Positions 6,827 through 15,157 of a stretch of 22,587 nucleotides of DNA are shown piece after piece. Positions within the stretch are counted from its first letter, which is position 1. Every line of letters starts with the position of its first letter. The notes beneath the pieces are model-generated. The model was not told the origin of the DNA. It worked only from the letters and a program-made list of their open reading frames with translations, and did not search any database. The translations under genes and the position numbers were made by a program. Origin of the DNA: an uncultured Selenomonadaceae bacterium (lineage in GTDB: Bacteria > Bacillota > Negativicutes > Selenomonadales > Selenomonadaceae). Where the stretch lies: contig CALELM010000018.1 of NCBI GenBank assembly GCA_937902665.1, positions 1 through 22,587 of the forward strand, read 5' to 3'.

Positions 6827-7690
6827 TCAAATCAATTTGGTGTGAAACTCACGTTTCTTCTCTGCTGGTGCGTCAGGTGTGGCTTCTGCATATACAACAG
6901 GCGTGTAAGGTCTTTGCACGCATTCGCATACTTCCTTAAAAAGTTTCTCTCTCGTCATATTAGCATACGATGAGGGGGATTCTTTTTTATTGACGGCGAT
7001 ATAACTCTTCAAGGAAGAAATCGCCACAACGCCATGATTCTGCAACTCCATCAATAAGGAAAAATCATAGGGAGACAGAGCCTTTTTCTGCTCCAGAAAG
7101 TTTTGCACGGCACGGAAAACGAATGGATGGTAAGTCGGACTCCCGCAGGGGTGAGCGTATTCACATTCCAGCAGCTGCAATAATCCCGAGGCAAAGAACT
7201 TCTCGAAAGGCTTTTCATGGTTATCCATCTGCAAGCTGGGCAAGGATATCCTCTCGTCCTGAAAATGCTTGTATTTTGCCAAAACGAGTGAGTTGTTTGG
7301 CTTCTCCCATTCTGCCTTAACTGCCTTAACTGCCTCAAGTTCGGCTTTTTGCTGAAATTTAATTCCGCAGTCTTTGGCATCGGATTCTGCGATAACCACG
7401 CACAGATAGTATTCTGCCCCATCCAACATTTTATTTGTCTTTAGCCATTCGTCTAAATTCACATCTTGCGGCAGGATATAGTACCTTTCCTCAAATTTCA
7501 CTATGCCGGCGGTCAAATACACCCCATCGTCTTGGGTGGCAAAATCAAGACCGGTCACAATCCCGTTGCAATGGCTGGCATAGGTTCGATGCAAGAATTC
7601 TCTCGGATAGCGGTATGTTTCTTCCAGCATTTGTGCCGAAAGAATATCTCCTGCTTCAAATGCTATTTCCTTGTAATCACGAAACCCCAT
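6827..7690 (-). CDS. Last operon gene, possible fibre/baseplate-like N-terminus
   Basis: The 287-residue product is not assigned to a family. Residues about 10-85 run EAGDILSAQMLEETYR, then GIVTGLDF, then GVYLTAGIVKFEERYYILP, a pattern that resembles the N-terminal domains of fibre, spike-adaptor or baseplate proteins of contractile injection systems (a G-V-V-x-G-L turn, then a G-x-A/G-I strand pair); this is resemblance by eye, not a family match. The rest is mixed helical with no membrane segment or signal peptide. VKA is duplicated at the DNA level near 7320. The start follows the stop of the 960-aa ATPase by eight bases, with AGGTAGGGTG as ribosome binding site, so the two are translated together. 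Confidence 0.85.
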   Translation of the reverse strand: MGFRDYKEIAFEAGDILSAQMLEETYRYPREFLHRTYASHCNGIVTGLDFATQDDGVYLTAGIVKFEERYYILPQDVNLDEWLKTNKMLDGAEYYLCVVIAESDAKDCGIKFQQKAELEAVKAVKAEWEKPNNSLVLAKYKHFQDERISLPSLQMDNHEKPFEKFFASGLLQLLECEYAHPCGSPTYHPFVFRAVQNFLEQKKALSPYDFSLLMELQNHGVVAISSLKSYIAVNKKESPSSYANMTREKLFKEVCECVQRPYTPVVYAEATPDAPAEKKREFHTKLI

Positions 7691-7698
7691 GATTCACC

Positions 7699-10581
7699 CT
7701 ACCTTTTCCCATCGAAAAAAGATGCCATCTGCTCAAAGCTATGGTACTCTCCGTAGATTTTACCTTCAGATTGCTTAAATCCATACTTTGTCGCACCTTC
7801 TTTATCATAGATGACACGTACTTGGTAAATACGAAAACCATAGCCGTTTTTAGCTGGAAGCAGGAATATGCACTGTTCTTCTTCATCCTCGCCGTGAAGT
7901 GTAATATTTTTAAGTTCATTTATGATTTTTTTAATCATATCACTGCCCCAATAGGTATCTTGGCAAAGATTAGCCTCCACATTGCAAAGGTTCAAACTGG
8001 CAATCTCTTTTTTACCTTTTTGATTTGTTATATAAAACTCTTCCTTACTTATATATTCATAGGCAATCTCTTTTTTCTGCTGCCCATAGGCATCTCGAAC
8101 AATAAAGTGATTGCTTCTGCCACTGGTAAAGTTCCGCAGCAAGCAAGCATTATTCGCACTGAGAACTTCTCTATCACTTTCTTTCTCATAGATATGATAC
8201 AGCATCTTGGGTGCATCCATTGTGATATCCGGCTTGATTTGGCTGGACTCCTTAGCCATAAGATAACGGATGCTCCCCTCAAGACAAGCCATTTTCAGCT
8301 CCTCAGTCCTGTCCTTCTCGCTTCTTTTTTCCTCGGTATTGCTGCTGCTTTTCAAACGTGGAGGACGGATACTGCGACCGGGGACAAACTCCTTCATAAG
8401 GGCGTGGAAAAGGGGAATGTTGCAGGACTGCCCGGAAAGCTTGTAATAATCCACTTCCTGCAAGGGTTTATTGTCGTACCCGCCCAGCAAAATGCTTAAA
8501 AGTGCATAGATATCGGGGCAAATAACGCGCTCGATTTCCTTGATGGTGATGCTGATATTTTGCAGTGGAGCAAGTGTTTTCTCCATGGGAGAATTCTGGT
8601 CCTTGCGGGTATAAAGGTAATAATCCTCTTGCCCGCCAATGCAGAGGTTCCTGTCCTTTTCCTCATTGAAGTTTACATTGACCGTACGGGAGGCTGCTTT
8701 ATAGAATTCAATTTTTATGGCTTCTGCCATCTGCCACAGATAGTTGTAGTTGCGCTGCATATACAATATGTCTTTCTCGTACTTTGCCTCCTTATGTTTC
8801 GTTGGAATGTGATCCTCGGCAGATTCATAAGCCTTCCGGAAATTCTCGTACAAAGCTTCTTTTCTTTCAAAGATTTCTTTATCTTCTGCACTCTCATCCA
8901 ATTTGGTCATGATTTCATTCTCATTGTCCGAAATAATCTTTAGCATATCGGGGGGATTCTCTTTTTGCTGGAGGCAGGCATGGATCTTAATCTTTAGGAT
9001 TTGCAGGATACGATAAGTGATATTATTGCCACCAAAAGCCGAGTCACCATTCTCAAAGCTCGTCTTGACAGAAAGAATTTTTTTGCCATCTATGCTGGAT
9101 TCTCTTTGGCTGTATTCACACTTTGCCAGATCCGTTGTGCCGCCGCCGCAATCGATGACAAATACAGTTTCCGTCTTGCCATCTTCCAGTTTTTCCTCCA
9201 TACGTTTGGAGATATGGTTGTATACAATGGCAATCCCTTCATCCAAACTGGAACTGTCTCTCAAGACTACATATCCCTTATCTTTTTCCTTATCTTTCGA
9301 GAACATCTGCCGCATTTTCCCCAAGAAGCTATCCTTGAGCTTGACGGGAGCTGAAAAATGAAGCGCCTTAAACTTTTTATGGAAGTACTGCTCCGATAAA
9401 GAAATTACATGTTCAAGATATGCCTTGATGACATCTTCACGGCGGACCTTTCCATTATTGCCTTGCGCATCAAAAATTTCTTCTTCATGATCCAGATCGT
9501 TGAGCCAGCTTTTGATTTCATAGAACACGGAAGCCTTGCTCTCAAAGTGATCGTCCTGAATACGTTTTCTTGCATCGTACCCAAAAGCATAGCGAATCGA
9601 CTTTTCGTCCTCACAAGAATCTACATATACGAGCGTCGGCAACATGCGTTTGACAGTGTCACCATCAGGAAATTCAACATATTCCGGCTCATTTGCCCGT
9701 TCGTCAAGTATGCCAAAACTTCCGGCAGTCGTGTTGCTCGTGCCAAAATCAATGCAAAGCGTCCGTTTGGTATCTTCCAATTCACGAAAGCCCACTTCAC
9801 ACTCTATGGAATAAAAGACATTTTCCTTTTCATTCGCAGGAAAAAGAATAATTTCGTGCTTGCGGTTTTTTTTGATGGAAGCATAATCCATATCCTTGTC
9901 CGAGAAAACAAGTTTTGGCTCTTGTGCCGTACCTTCCAAATGCCCTACTGCCACGGTCTTTTGCTGATGCACATTAAAAAGTGCCGCTTTTCCATAAGCA
10001 ATCGGCGGGGCATCCTTGCCAATGCGCAAGGAAAAGTTATCCTGCGCGCGCACGGGAATTTTGTCCGTTATAGTAAAACGTGTGTAATCAACAAAGGAGG
10101 TGATATCTTTTTTGTTTGAGTTCTCGTAAATACTGTTCATAGCCTCCAAGGTCAGATTTTCAACCTCTGCATCCACCACAGGATTTTCCTTGCCCTTTGC
10201 CGCATCTTGGGAGGAGCTACTTTTCTGCAGTTTCTCAGCAGAATCTCCCCCATTTTCATGAATCCCCAAGGTAAAGACCTCAAAAAACAGTTCCAAATAC
10301 CCTGTTCTGTCCAAACAGCTGAAATGGTTTCCCTTAAACTTAATCTTGGCATCGGAAAGGATCCTTTTCAGGAACTCCACCACGTTTTTACCGGGCGTTT
10401 TTGTTGACTTAACGAATTCACGGAAGCTTTCCTCCGTAGCAAAATCATAACCCTCGATATCAATTTCCAATTCTTCCATGATGCTCTTGATTTTTTTCAG
10501 TTCCAAACGCTGCTTGGCATCTGGCTTTCCCTCAGGGAAGAATTTTGACCAGTCTAGTTCTTTCTTTTGCTGCTTATCCAA
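7699..10581 (-). CDS. Large Hsp70/actin-fold ATPase, SrfB-like size
   Basis: The 960-residue protein has an N-terminal region of about 270 residues with no motif I recognise, then an Hsp70/actin-type ATPase: phosphate-1 CIDFGTSNTT (276-285), phosphate-2 FVIDCGGGTTDLA (474-486), and a candidate adenosine motif LSGQSCNIPLF (715-725). A charged insert rich in Lys and Glu (about 545-605) and a further 230 C-terminal residues complete it. It has no DnaK-type substrate-binding domain. Size and architecture recall the SrfB group of Hsp70-like proteins, but I cannot confirm homology. The start is TTG, chosen because AGGAGGT lies seven bases upstream and no ATG fits. It is flanked by 34 bases and 8 bases from its neighbours. 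Confidence 0.9.
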   Translation of the reverse strand: MDKQQKKELDWSKFFPEGKPDAKQRLELKKIKSIMEELEIDIEGYDFATEESFREFVKSTKTPGKNVVEFLKRILSDAKIKFKGNHFSCLDRTGYLELFFEVFTLGIHENGGDSAEKLQKSSSSQDAAKGKENPVVDAEVENLTLEAMNSIYENSNKKDITSFVDYTRFTITDKIPVRAQDNFSLRIGKDAPPIAYGKAALFNVHQQKTVAVGHLEGTAQEPKLVFSDKDMDYASIKKNRKHEIILFPANEKENVFYSIECEVGFRELEDTKRTLCIDFGTSNTTAGSFGILDERANEPEYVEFPDGDTVKRMLPTLVYVDSCEDEKSIRYAFGYDARKRIQDDHFESKASVFYEIKSWLNDLDHEEEIFDAQGNNGKVRREDVIKAYLEHVISLSEQYFHKKFKALHFSAPVKLKDSFLGKMRQMFSKDKEKDKGYVVLRDSSSLDEGIAIVYNHISKRMEEKLEDGKTETVFVIDCGGGTTDLAKCEYSQRESSIDGKKILSVKTSFENGDSAFGGNNITYRILQILKIKIHACLQQKENPPDMLKIISDNENEIMTKLDESAEDKEIFERKEALYENFRKAYESAEDHIPTKHKEAKYEKDILYMQRNYNYLWQMAEAIKIEFYKAASRTVNVNFNEEKDRNLCIGGQEDYYLYTRKDQNSPMEKTLAPLQNISITIKEIERVICPDIYALLSILLGGYDNKPLQEVDYYKLSGQSCNIPLFHALMKEFVPGRSIRPPRLKSSSNTEEKRSEKDRTEELKMACLEGSIRYLMAKESSQIKPDITMDAPKMLYHIYEKESDREVLSANNACLLRNFTSGRSNHFIVRDAYGQQKKEIAYEYISKEEFYITNQKGKKEIASLNLCNVEANLCQDTYWGSDMIKKIINELKNITLHGEDEEEQCIFLLPAKNGYGFRIYQVRVIYDKEGATKYGFKQSEGKIYGEYHSFEQMASFFDGKR

Positions 10582-10615
10582 TTTGAATACCTCCTGTCAT
10601 CTATTCAAAGCTTGT

Positions 10616-12673
10616 CTATATTTTCTCCATAATAGCAGGAATTGCCGTGCGGAACGTGTCCTCCAATTCATTCATATTACGGATCGTGTAGTAAAGCCCA
10701 CTGCCGGCTAACTTTTGCAAAAATGTTTTGTTAATGCCGTTGCCAACACCAACGGTAATAATCTTCATTCCTCGTTTTTTCAAGCCCTCTGCCTTTTTCA
10801 AGGGTTCATTAGAATCACCAAAGTGCATTCCATCAGAAACCATGATGATGACCTTGCTGTTCGTACTGTCTTTCAGTGCAGTTTCCGCCTCACAAAATGC
10901 GGAATACATGTTCGTGAGCCCATGAGCAGATATCCGCTCGATTTTGCTGCAGAAATCTTTTCGGTTTTTCCCAAGCGGATAAACAAGCTCTGCTTGATCT
11001 GCAAAAGGAACAAGCCCCAAACGATGCACGGAAAGGTCAATAATCTCATTGGCAAGAGCATAACAAGCTTTTTTTGCCTCTTGGATGGGTTTACCCTCCA
11101 TACTGCCGGAGGTATCCAGCAACAAGACAAAATCCACAGGCATTTGTTTTGGCTTAACAGCCACTTTTTCATTTTGCCGTATCAAAAGCTGCTTTCGCAC
11201 ATGGGTATCCATATCCTCCGCTGTTACCTTCAAAGTTTGATTTTTATCAAAACTAAACGTGACATTTATGTTCGGCATGCCTTTGGGAGCCGGACGAATG
11301 CCGTCCAAGCTCATGCCACCATACAAGACATGGTTTTCAATGCCAGCAATATCCTCTGCATCACTGCCCGCTTCATAGATGTTGATGTCCACCGTTGTCT
11401 GATTATCCATGGAAGTGGTATAGGGACGGGTAGATTCGCAGGGATACGGTTTCCCCTTCTCCAAAATTTTCGAGAGGACAAGATTGCCATCTTCGTCAAC
11501 AATCTCAACCCCCATGGAATGAGAGATGATGTCATGGAAACCTCCCTTAGCTGCAATGCCGTTGGCTTCATGTTCCGCCACGATACATGCGCCAAAGACA
11601 ACCAGCGTATCAAGGCTAAGTTCCGTATCGACCTGCTGCTTGACGATTTTCTCCACATCCTCACGGATGCGGGGAATGTAGCAGCTCCCCCCTGCAAGAA
11701 TAACACTGTCAATATCGCCAACAGGAAAAGATTGCCGGCTCAAAAAATCTTTCAACCGTGTAGCAACTTTGCTGTAAATCCCCTCGCAAATATCGTCAAA
11801 CTGGTCACGTTCTATAATAATATCGAAGGTATAAGGAGAACCCTTGTAAGGGAAAAGATTGGTAATGCTGACTTCCTTTTCCATGCTCTCCGACAAAGCT
11901 TTTTTGGTATTTTCAACCTCGCTGCGCAATCGTCCCCTGAGAGAGCCATACTCATTTACCGACAAGCCGGAAGCTTTCAAGGATGAGAAATCCATGCCGG
12001 TCTTTTCGCCCAAACGCTCCAAAAAATAATGATACAGCAAATCATCGAAATCATCGCCGCCCAAATGATGATCCCCGTCTGTGTCAATAGCCCTGTATTC
12101 CTCTGCCAGAGGATCTGCTTCCAAAATACTCAAATCGTATGTGCCGCCACCGACATCTACCACCAAGAGCTTGCCGTTTAATTCCTTCTCGCGTCCCGCC
12201 GCCACAGCTGCCGCCATAGGCTCGGTAATAATGCGGAGAACCTCCAGTCCTGCTCTCTCTCCAGCCTTCTTGGTCTCCGTTTTTTGCTTGCCGCTAAAAT
12301 ACGCCGGTACAGTGATGACCGCCTTTACCACCGTATCCTCCTCTTTTTTAAGCTTTCTGAGTACCGTTGCCCTTACCTGCCGCAGAATCTCAGCAGCCAC
12401 ATCCGTGGGATTGAGGGATTTTCCCCGTTGCTCCCACTTTTTATTGGGATCCCCCATGAACGTCTTGGAAGAACGAATCAGGTTGTCAGGATCGCCCTTC
12501 CCTTTGACTTTTGCCTCATGACCGATGGTCAAACTCCCGTCCTCTTCCACATAAAGCATCGAAGGAAGCATTTTTTCACCATCAAATTTAAACAGCATCG
12601 GCTTGCCTTTCTTCATATAGCAAGCCAGCGTGTTCGTAGTACCTAAATCAATCCCTATCGTAACCGTCTCCAT
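10616..12673 (-). CDS. Hsp70 (DnaK-like) fused to a von Willebrand A domain
   Basis: Residues 1-380 are an Hsp70 ATPase: GIDLGTTNT at 7-15, TVPAYF at 121-126, EP at 151-152, VVDVGGGTYDLS at 171-182, LAGGSCYIPRI at 326-336. Residues 380-500 match an Hsp70 beta substrate-binding domain (GVEIVDEDGNLVLSKILEKG). In place of the helical lid, residues 513-685 form a von Willebrand A domain with an intact metal site: DTSGS at 520-524, Thr587 in GLTNMYSAF, and Asp614 in VSDGM. VWA domains bind protein ligands through a divalent metal, so the fusion may bring a partner to the chaperone. The ATG at 12673 has AGGAG eight bases upstream; an ATG 24 bases earlier has no such site. It has no signal peptide. 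Confidence 0.93.
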   Translation of the reverse strand: METVTIGIDLGTTNTLACYMKKGKPMLFKFDGEKMLPSMLYVEEDGSLTIGHEAKVKGKGDPDNLIRSSKTFMGDPNKKWEQRGKSLNPTDVAAEILRQVRATVLRKLKKEEDTVVKAVITVPAYFSGKQKTETKKAGERAGLEVLRIITEPMAAAVAAGREKELNGKLLVVDVGGGTYDLSILEADPLAEEYRAIDTDGDHHLGGDDFDDLLYHYFLERLGEKTGMDFSSLKASGLSVNEYGSLRGRLRSEVENTKKALSESMEKEVSITNLFPYKGSPYTFDIIIERDQFDDICEGIYSKVATRLKDFLSRQSFPVGDIDSVILAGGSCYIPRIREDVEKIVKQQVDTELSLDTLVVFGACIVAEHEANGIAAKGGFHDIISHSMGVEIVDEDGNLVLSKILEKGKPYPCESTRPYTTSMDNQTTVDINIYEAGSDAEDIAGIENHVLYGGMSLDGIRPAPKGMPNINVTFSFDKNQTLKVTAEDMDTHVRKQLLIRQNEKVAVKPKQMPVDFVLLLDTSGSMEGKPIQEAKKACYALANEIIDLSVHRLGLVPFADQAELVYPLGKNRKDFCSKIERISAHGLTNMYSAFCEAETALKDSTNSKVIIMVSDGMHFGDSNEPLKKAEGLKKRGMKIITVGVGNGINKTFLQKLAGSGLYYTIRNMNELEDTFRTAIPAIMEKI

Positions 12674-12735
12674 GTAACCGACTCCTCTCTCATGCAAAAC
12701 TATTTTTCTCTATCGCAAGAATGTAGGTTACATAA

Positions 12736-13578
12736 TCATGGATCTGGCTCAACAACATACCCACTGGAGTTCTGAGGTTCCTCACACGGTTCAGCAGATT
12801 TCCATTGGCATGAATCCTCCGTACTGCCAGAAGTATCATCCTTGCTCCGTAACATTTCTTGAAGCGATTTCTTTTCTTTTTCGATTTTCTCGCGCAACTC
12901 ATGTTCCTTGTGATATTTTTTTTCCCACTCGAAAGCGGCATTGTTGGCAGCTTCTATTTCTCTTGCAGCTTCTTGTTCCGCATTCCTAATTTTTTGCTGT
13001 GCATCCAGCTCAAACTGATACAGTCTTTCATAGGTATCCAATTTATACTGATTGACCTTGATTTGCTGTTCACATTCCGCCTTTACGTTTTCATAGCCAA
13101 TTTTCTCTTGCCGGCAGGCTTCGAGGTCTTTTTCCAGTTGCTCCTGTTTTTCTTCAACATCCTGCTTCAGGCTATCCAAGCTTTTCTGAACAGCAAGCAG
13201 TTTCTGTAATTTTTTACTATATTCCTCGGTTTCTTGCGTGTGAGCCTTGCGAAGCTCCTCTATTTTTTCTGCAAACTCACTACCCATACGCTCAATTTCA
13301 TTGGCTTGCTTCTCGATAACCTCACAGAGTTTTTGGTTTTCCTGTTTCCCACGCTCGGTCATGTCAGCAATCTGTTCCTGCAATTCTTCGTTTCGCCCTG
13401 CACTTTCCTCGTATTTCCCGTGCCAGTTTTGGGCTTCCGCCGAATACTCCTCGGCAATAGCTGCGATATGCGATATCGTTTCCTGCAGCATACCGATAAT
13501 GTCTGGATACCTCATTTCCTCCAAGAGCCTACGGCCATAGTTTTGCAACTCGTCCAGTTCCTGCCTTCGCTCGTCCAT
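12736..13578 (-). CDS. Coiled-coil protein of the Hsp70 operon
   Basis: The 280-residue product is almost entirely a charged, Gln/Glu/Lys-rich heptad pattern from about residue 1 to 245, broken around 15-50 by a short segment (YPDIIGMLQETISHIAAIA). The last 35 residues are Ser/Glu/Pro-rich and probably disordered. There is no membrane segment, signal peptide or enzymatic motif. The start is certain: GGAGG seven bases before the ATG. It sits between two Hsp70 genes. A scaffold, or an elongated GrpE-like dimer, are both possible; the GrpE beta domain is not visible. The function is unknown. Confidence 0.88.
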   Translation of the reverse strand: MDERRQELDELQNYGRRLLEEMRYPDIIGMLQETISHIAAIAEEYSAEAQNWHGKYEESAGRNEELQEQIADMTERGKQENQKLCEVIEKQANEIERMGSEFAEKIEELRKAHTQETEEYSKKLQKLLAVQKSLDSLKQDVEEKQEQLEKDLEACRQEKIGYENVKAECEQQIKVNQYKLDTYERLYQFELDAQQKIRNAEQEAAREIEAANNAAFEWEKKYHKEHELREKIEKEKKSLQEMLRSKDDTSGSTEDSCQWKSAEPCEEPQNSSGYVVEPDP

Positions 13579-13603
13579 TTTTTAGCCTCCCCAATTTATT
13601 TGC

Positions 13604-15151
13604 TCATTCTTCTTGCATGCCTTTCAGGCTGATACTTTGTGTCTCGACTTCCTCAAGGTCGCCGGATTCTCGCATTTCCGAAAATATCATTTGAAGTGTA
13701 TCGCTGTCGGTCATCTCCATCTCAAGCAAAATACCATCCTTTGCTTGATAGAGGTCACGATGAACCGTCACAGATCCCACATACACCGCACCATTTTCGC
13801 CGCCAATTTGCACATTCCCCGAATCTGCAAAACTCTGGTAAACGGCTACCTCGCCACCATTCGCATTTATTTCCTGCCACGGCAAACGGATTCGCTTGGT
13901 ACGCTGCCCATACGGAGGACTGCAATCCATATATTTCTTGAAGGACGTTCCCTTGGCAATGCCGAGACTGAAAGGAATCTTGCTAGTAATCTCAATATCT
14001 TCCCCTTGCTCCTTGCAAATGCCAAGATAATGTGCTGCACCGAGAGCAACAGCTGCTATCGTTTCATCTTCCCACTCGTAATCATCACTGTCAAAAACAT
14101 CTGTGCCAAAATACTCCGTCAGAATGTCCAGCACATATTTCATGCGGGAAGTGCCTCCAAAGGTTCTAACTTGCGTAACCTCACTCTTTATGCAGGATGT
14201 CTGACCAAAAAGCTCGTCCAAAAGGCCAAAAATTTTACTCTTAAGCTCGTGTCGCTCGAACAAGTCCTCCATTTCCTTGCGTGTCAACTCAAATTCATAA
14301 GACTTGCCGCTGCCATAAAATGTACATAACTGGTTGCTTGATTCGTTATCCTCTTCAAACAATTTTTCCTTGAGTCTCGTCACTGCATCACGAAGTTCCT
14401 GTTCGGTCTTTGCTTGGTCAACAGTATCATCATTAGATTTTATCTCACGAATCTCCAAAGCATATTTGGAAGAAAGAATCTCGGAAAAAATTGCCTCGTC
14501 AATGTTGATCCCGCCGTAGGGAAGTCCCGCAGAAGCGAGTTCCTCGATACGAATCCCATCGTCATGCTCTATAGAAAGCAAGCTCAAATCAAGGGTGGAA
14601 CCGCCAAAATCAAAAACAAGTACAATTTCGTCCTCATCCCCATCAAACAAATCTTCCAGTGCAAACATGGCAGCAGCGAACGGCTCTGTGACGATTGCCT
14701 CTACGGAAATGCCAGCCGCTTTTGCAGCTTGATAAATACGTTTTCTTTGAAGTCCTGATGAACACACAGGGACGATAATCACAGCCCGAAGCTCGTTTGC
14801 TTCACAGTTCAGCTTTTTCGTAAGTCGTTCGCTGATGCCGCAAAAAATATCCTTGGCAGCTTCTACCGCCAGCACATCACGCTTGAGATTGGGAATCTTC
14901 TTCGACCACTCCGCAAGCTCCAACTTGCGTTTTACATGCTCCACACTATTTTCCGGATCCTGCTCATCCTTGGCAGGATCACCGATTTTATTTTCTACAG
15001 CTCCGGCACGAGTCATATCATACAGGATTACATTAGGGATATAATTTTGATCTACATTTTGGGAAAGACGTACAATGTGGGCATCTTTGCCTCGCCAGTT
15101 TGCAGTCTTGATATTGCAGGCACCGAAATCAATACCGACAAGTTTCTCCAT
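13604..15151 (-). CDS. Divergent Hsp70-like ATPase
   Basis: The 515-residue protein keeps the Hsp70 plan: phosphate-1 GIDFGACN at 6-13, VPVCSSG near 127, TEP at 155-157, phosphate-2 VFDFGGSTLDLS at 179-190, and an adenosine motif RTFGGTSRMK at 329-338. A beta-rich C-terminal region from about 390 replaces the substrate-binding domain, and there is no helical lid. In the phosphate-1 loop the usual TT pair of GTTN is replaced by AC, which may slow or alter ATP turnover; the phosphate-2 Gly-rich loop has GGST for GGGT. GAGG lies four bases before the ATG. It starts six bases after the stop of the preceding gene, a likely translational coupling with its partner. Confidence 0.92.
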   Translation of the reverse strand: MEKLVGIDFGACNIKTANWRGKDAHIVRLSQNVDQNYIPNVILYDMTRAGAVENKIGDPAKDEQDPENSVEHVKRKLELAEWSKKIPNLKRDVLAVEAAKDIFCGISERLTKKLNCEANELRAVIIVPVCSSGLQRKRIYQAAKAAGISVEAIVTEPFAAAMFALEDLFDGDEDEIVLVFDFGGSTLDLSLLSIEHDDGIRIEELASAGLPYGGINIDEAIFSEILSSKYALEIREIKSNDDTVDQAKTEQELRDAVTRLKEKLFEEDNESSNQLCTFYGSGKSYEFELTRKEMEDLFERHELKSKIFGLLDELFGQTSCIKSEVTQVRTFGGTSRMKYVLDILTEYFGTDVFDSDDYEWEDETIAAVALGAAHYLGICKEQGEDIEITSKIPFSLGIAKGTSFKKYMDCSPPYGQRTKRIRLPWQEINANGGEVAVYQSFADSGNVQIGGENGAVYVGSVTVHRDLYQAKDGILLEMEMTDSDTLQMIFSEMRESGDLEEVETQSISLKGMQEE

Positions 15152-15157
15152 TTATCC

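Noticed and set aside
7310..7345. Short tandem repeat (TGCCTTAAC-type, 9 bp) in the last operon gene
   Set aside because: Only two to three short units, in frame (VKAVKA); too small to mean much.
10715..11986. Plus-strand open frame of 423 codons
   Set aside because: It is antisense to the Hsp70-VWA gene, whose motifs are clear on the other strand.
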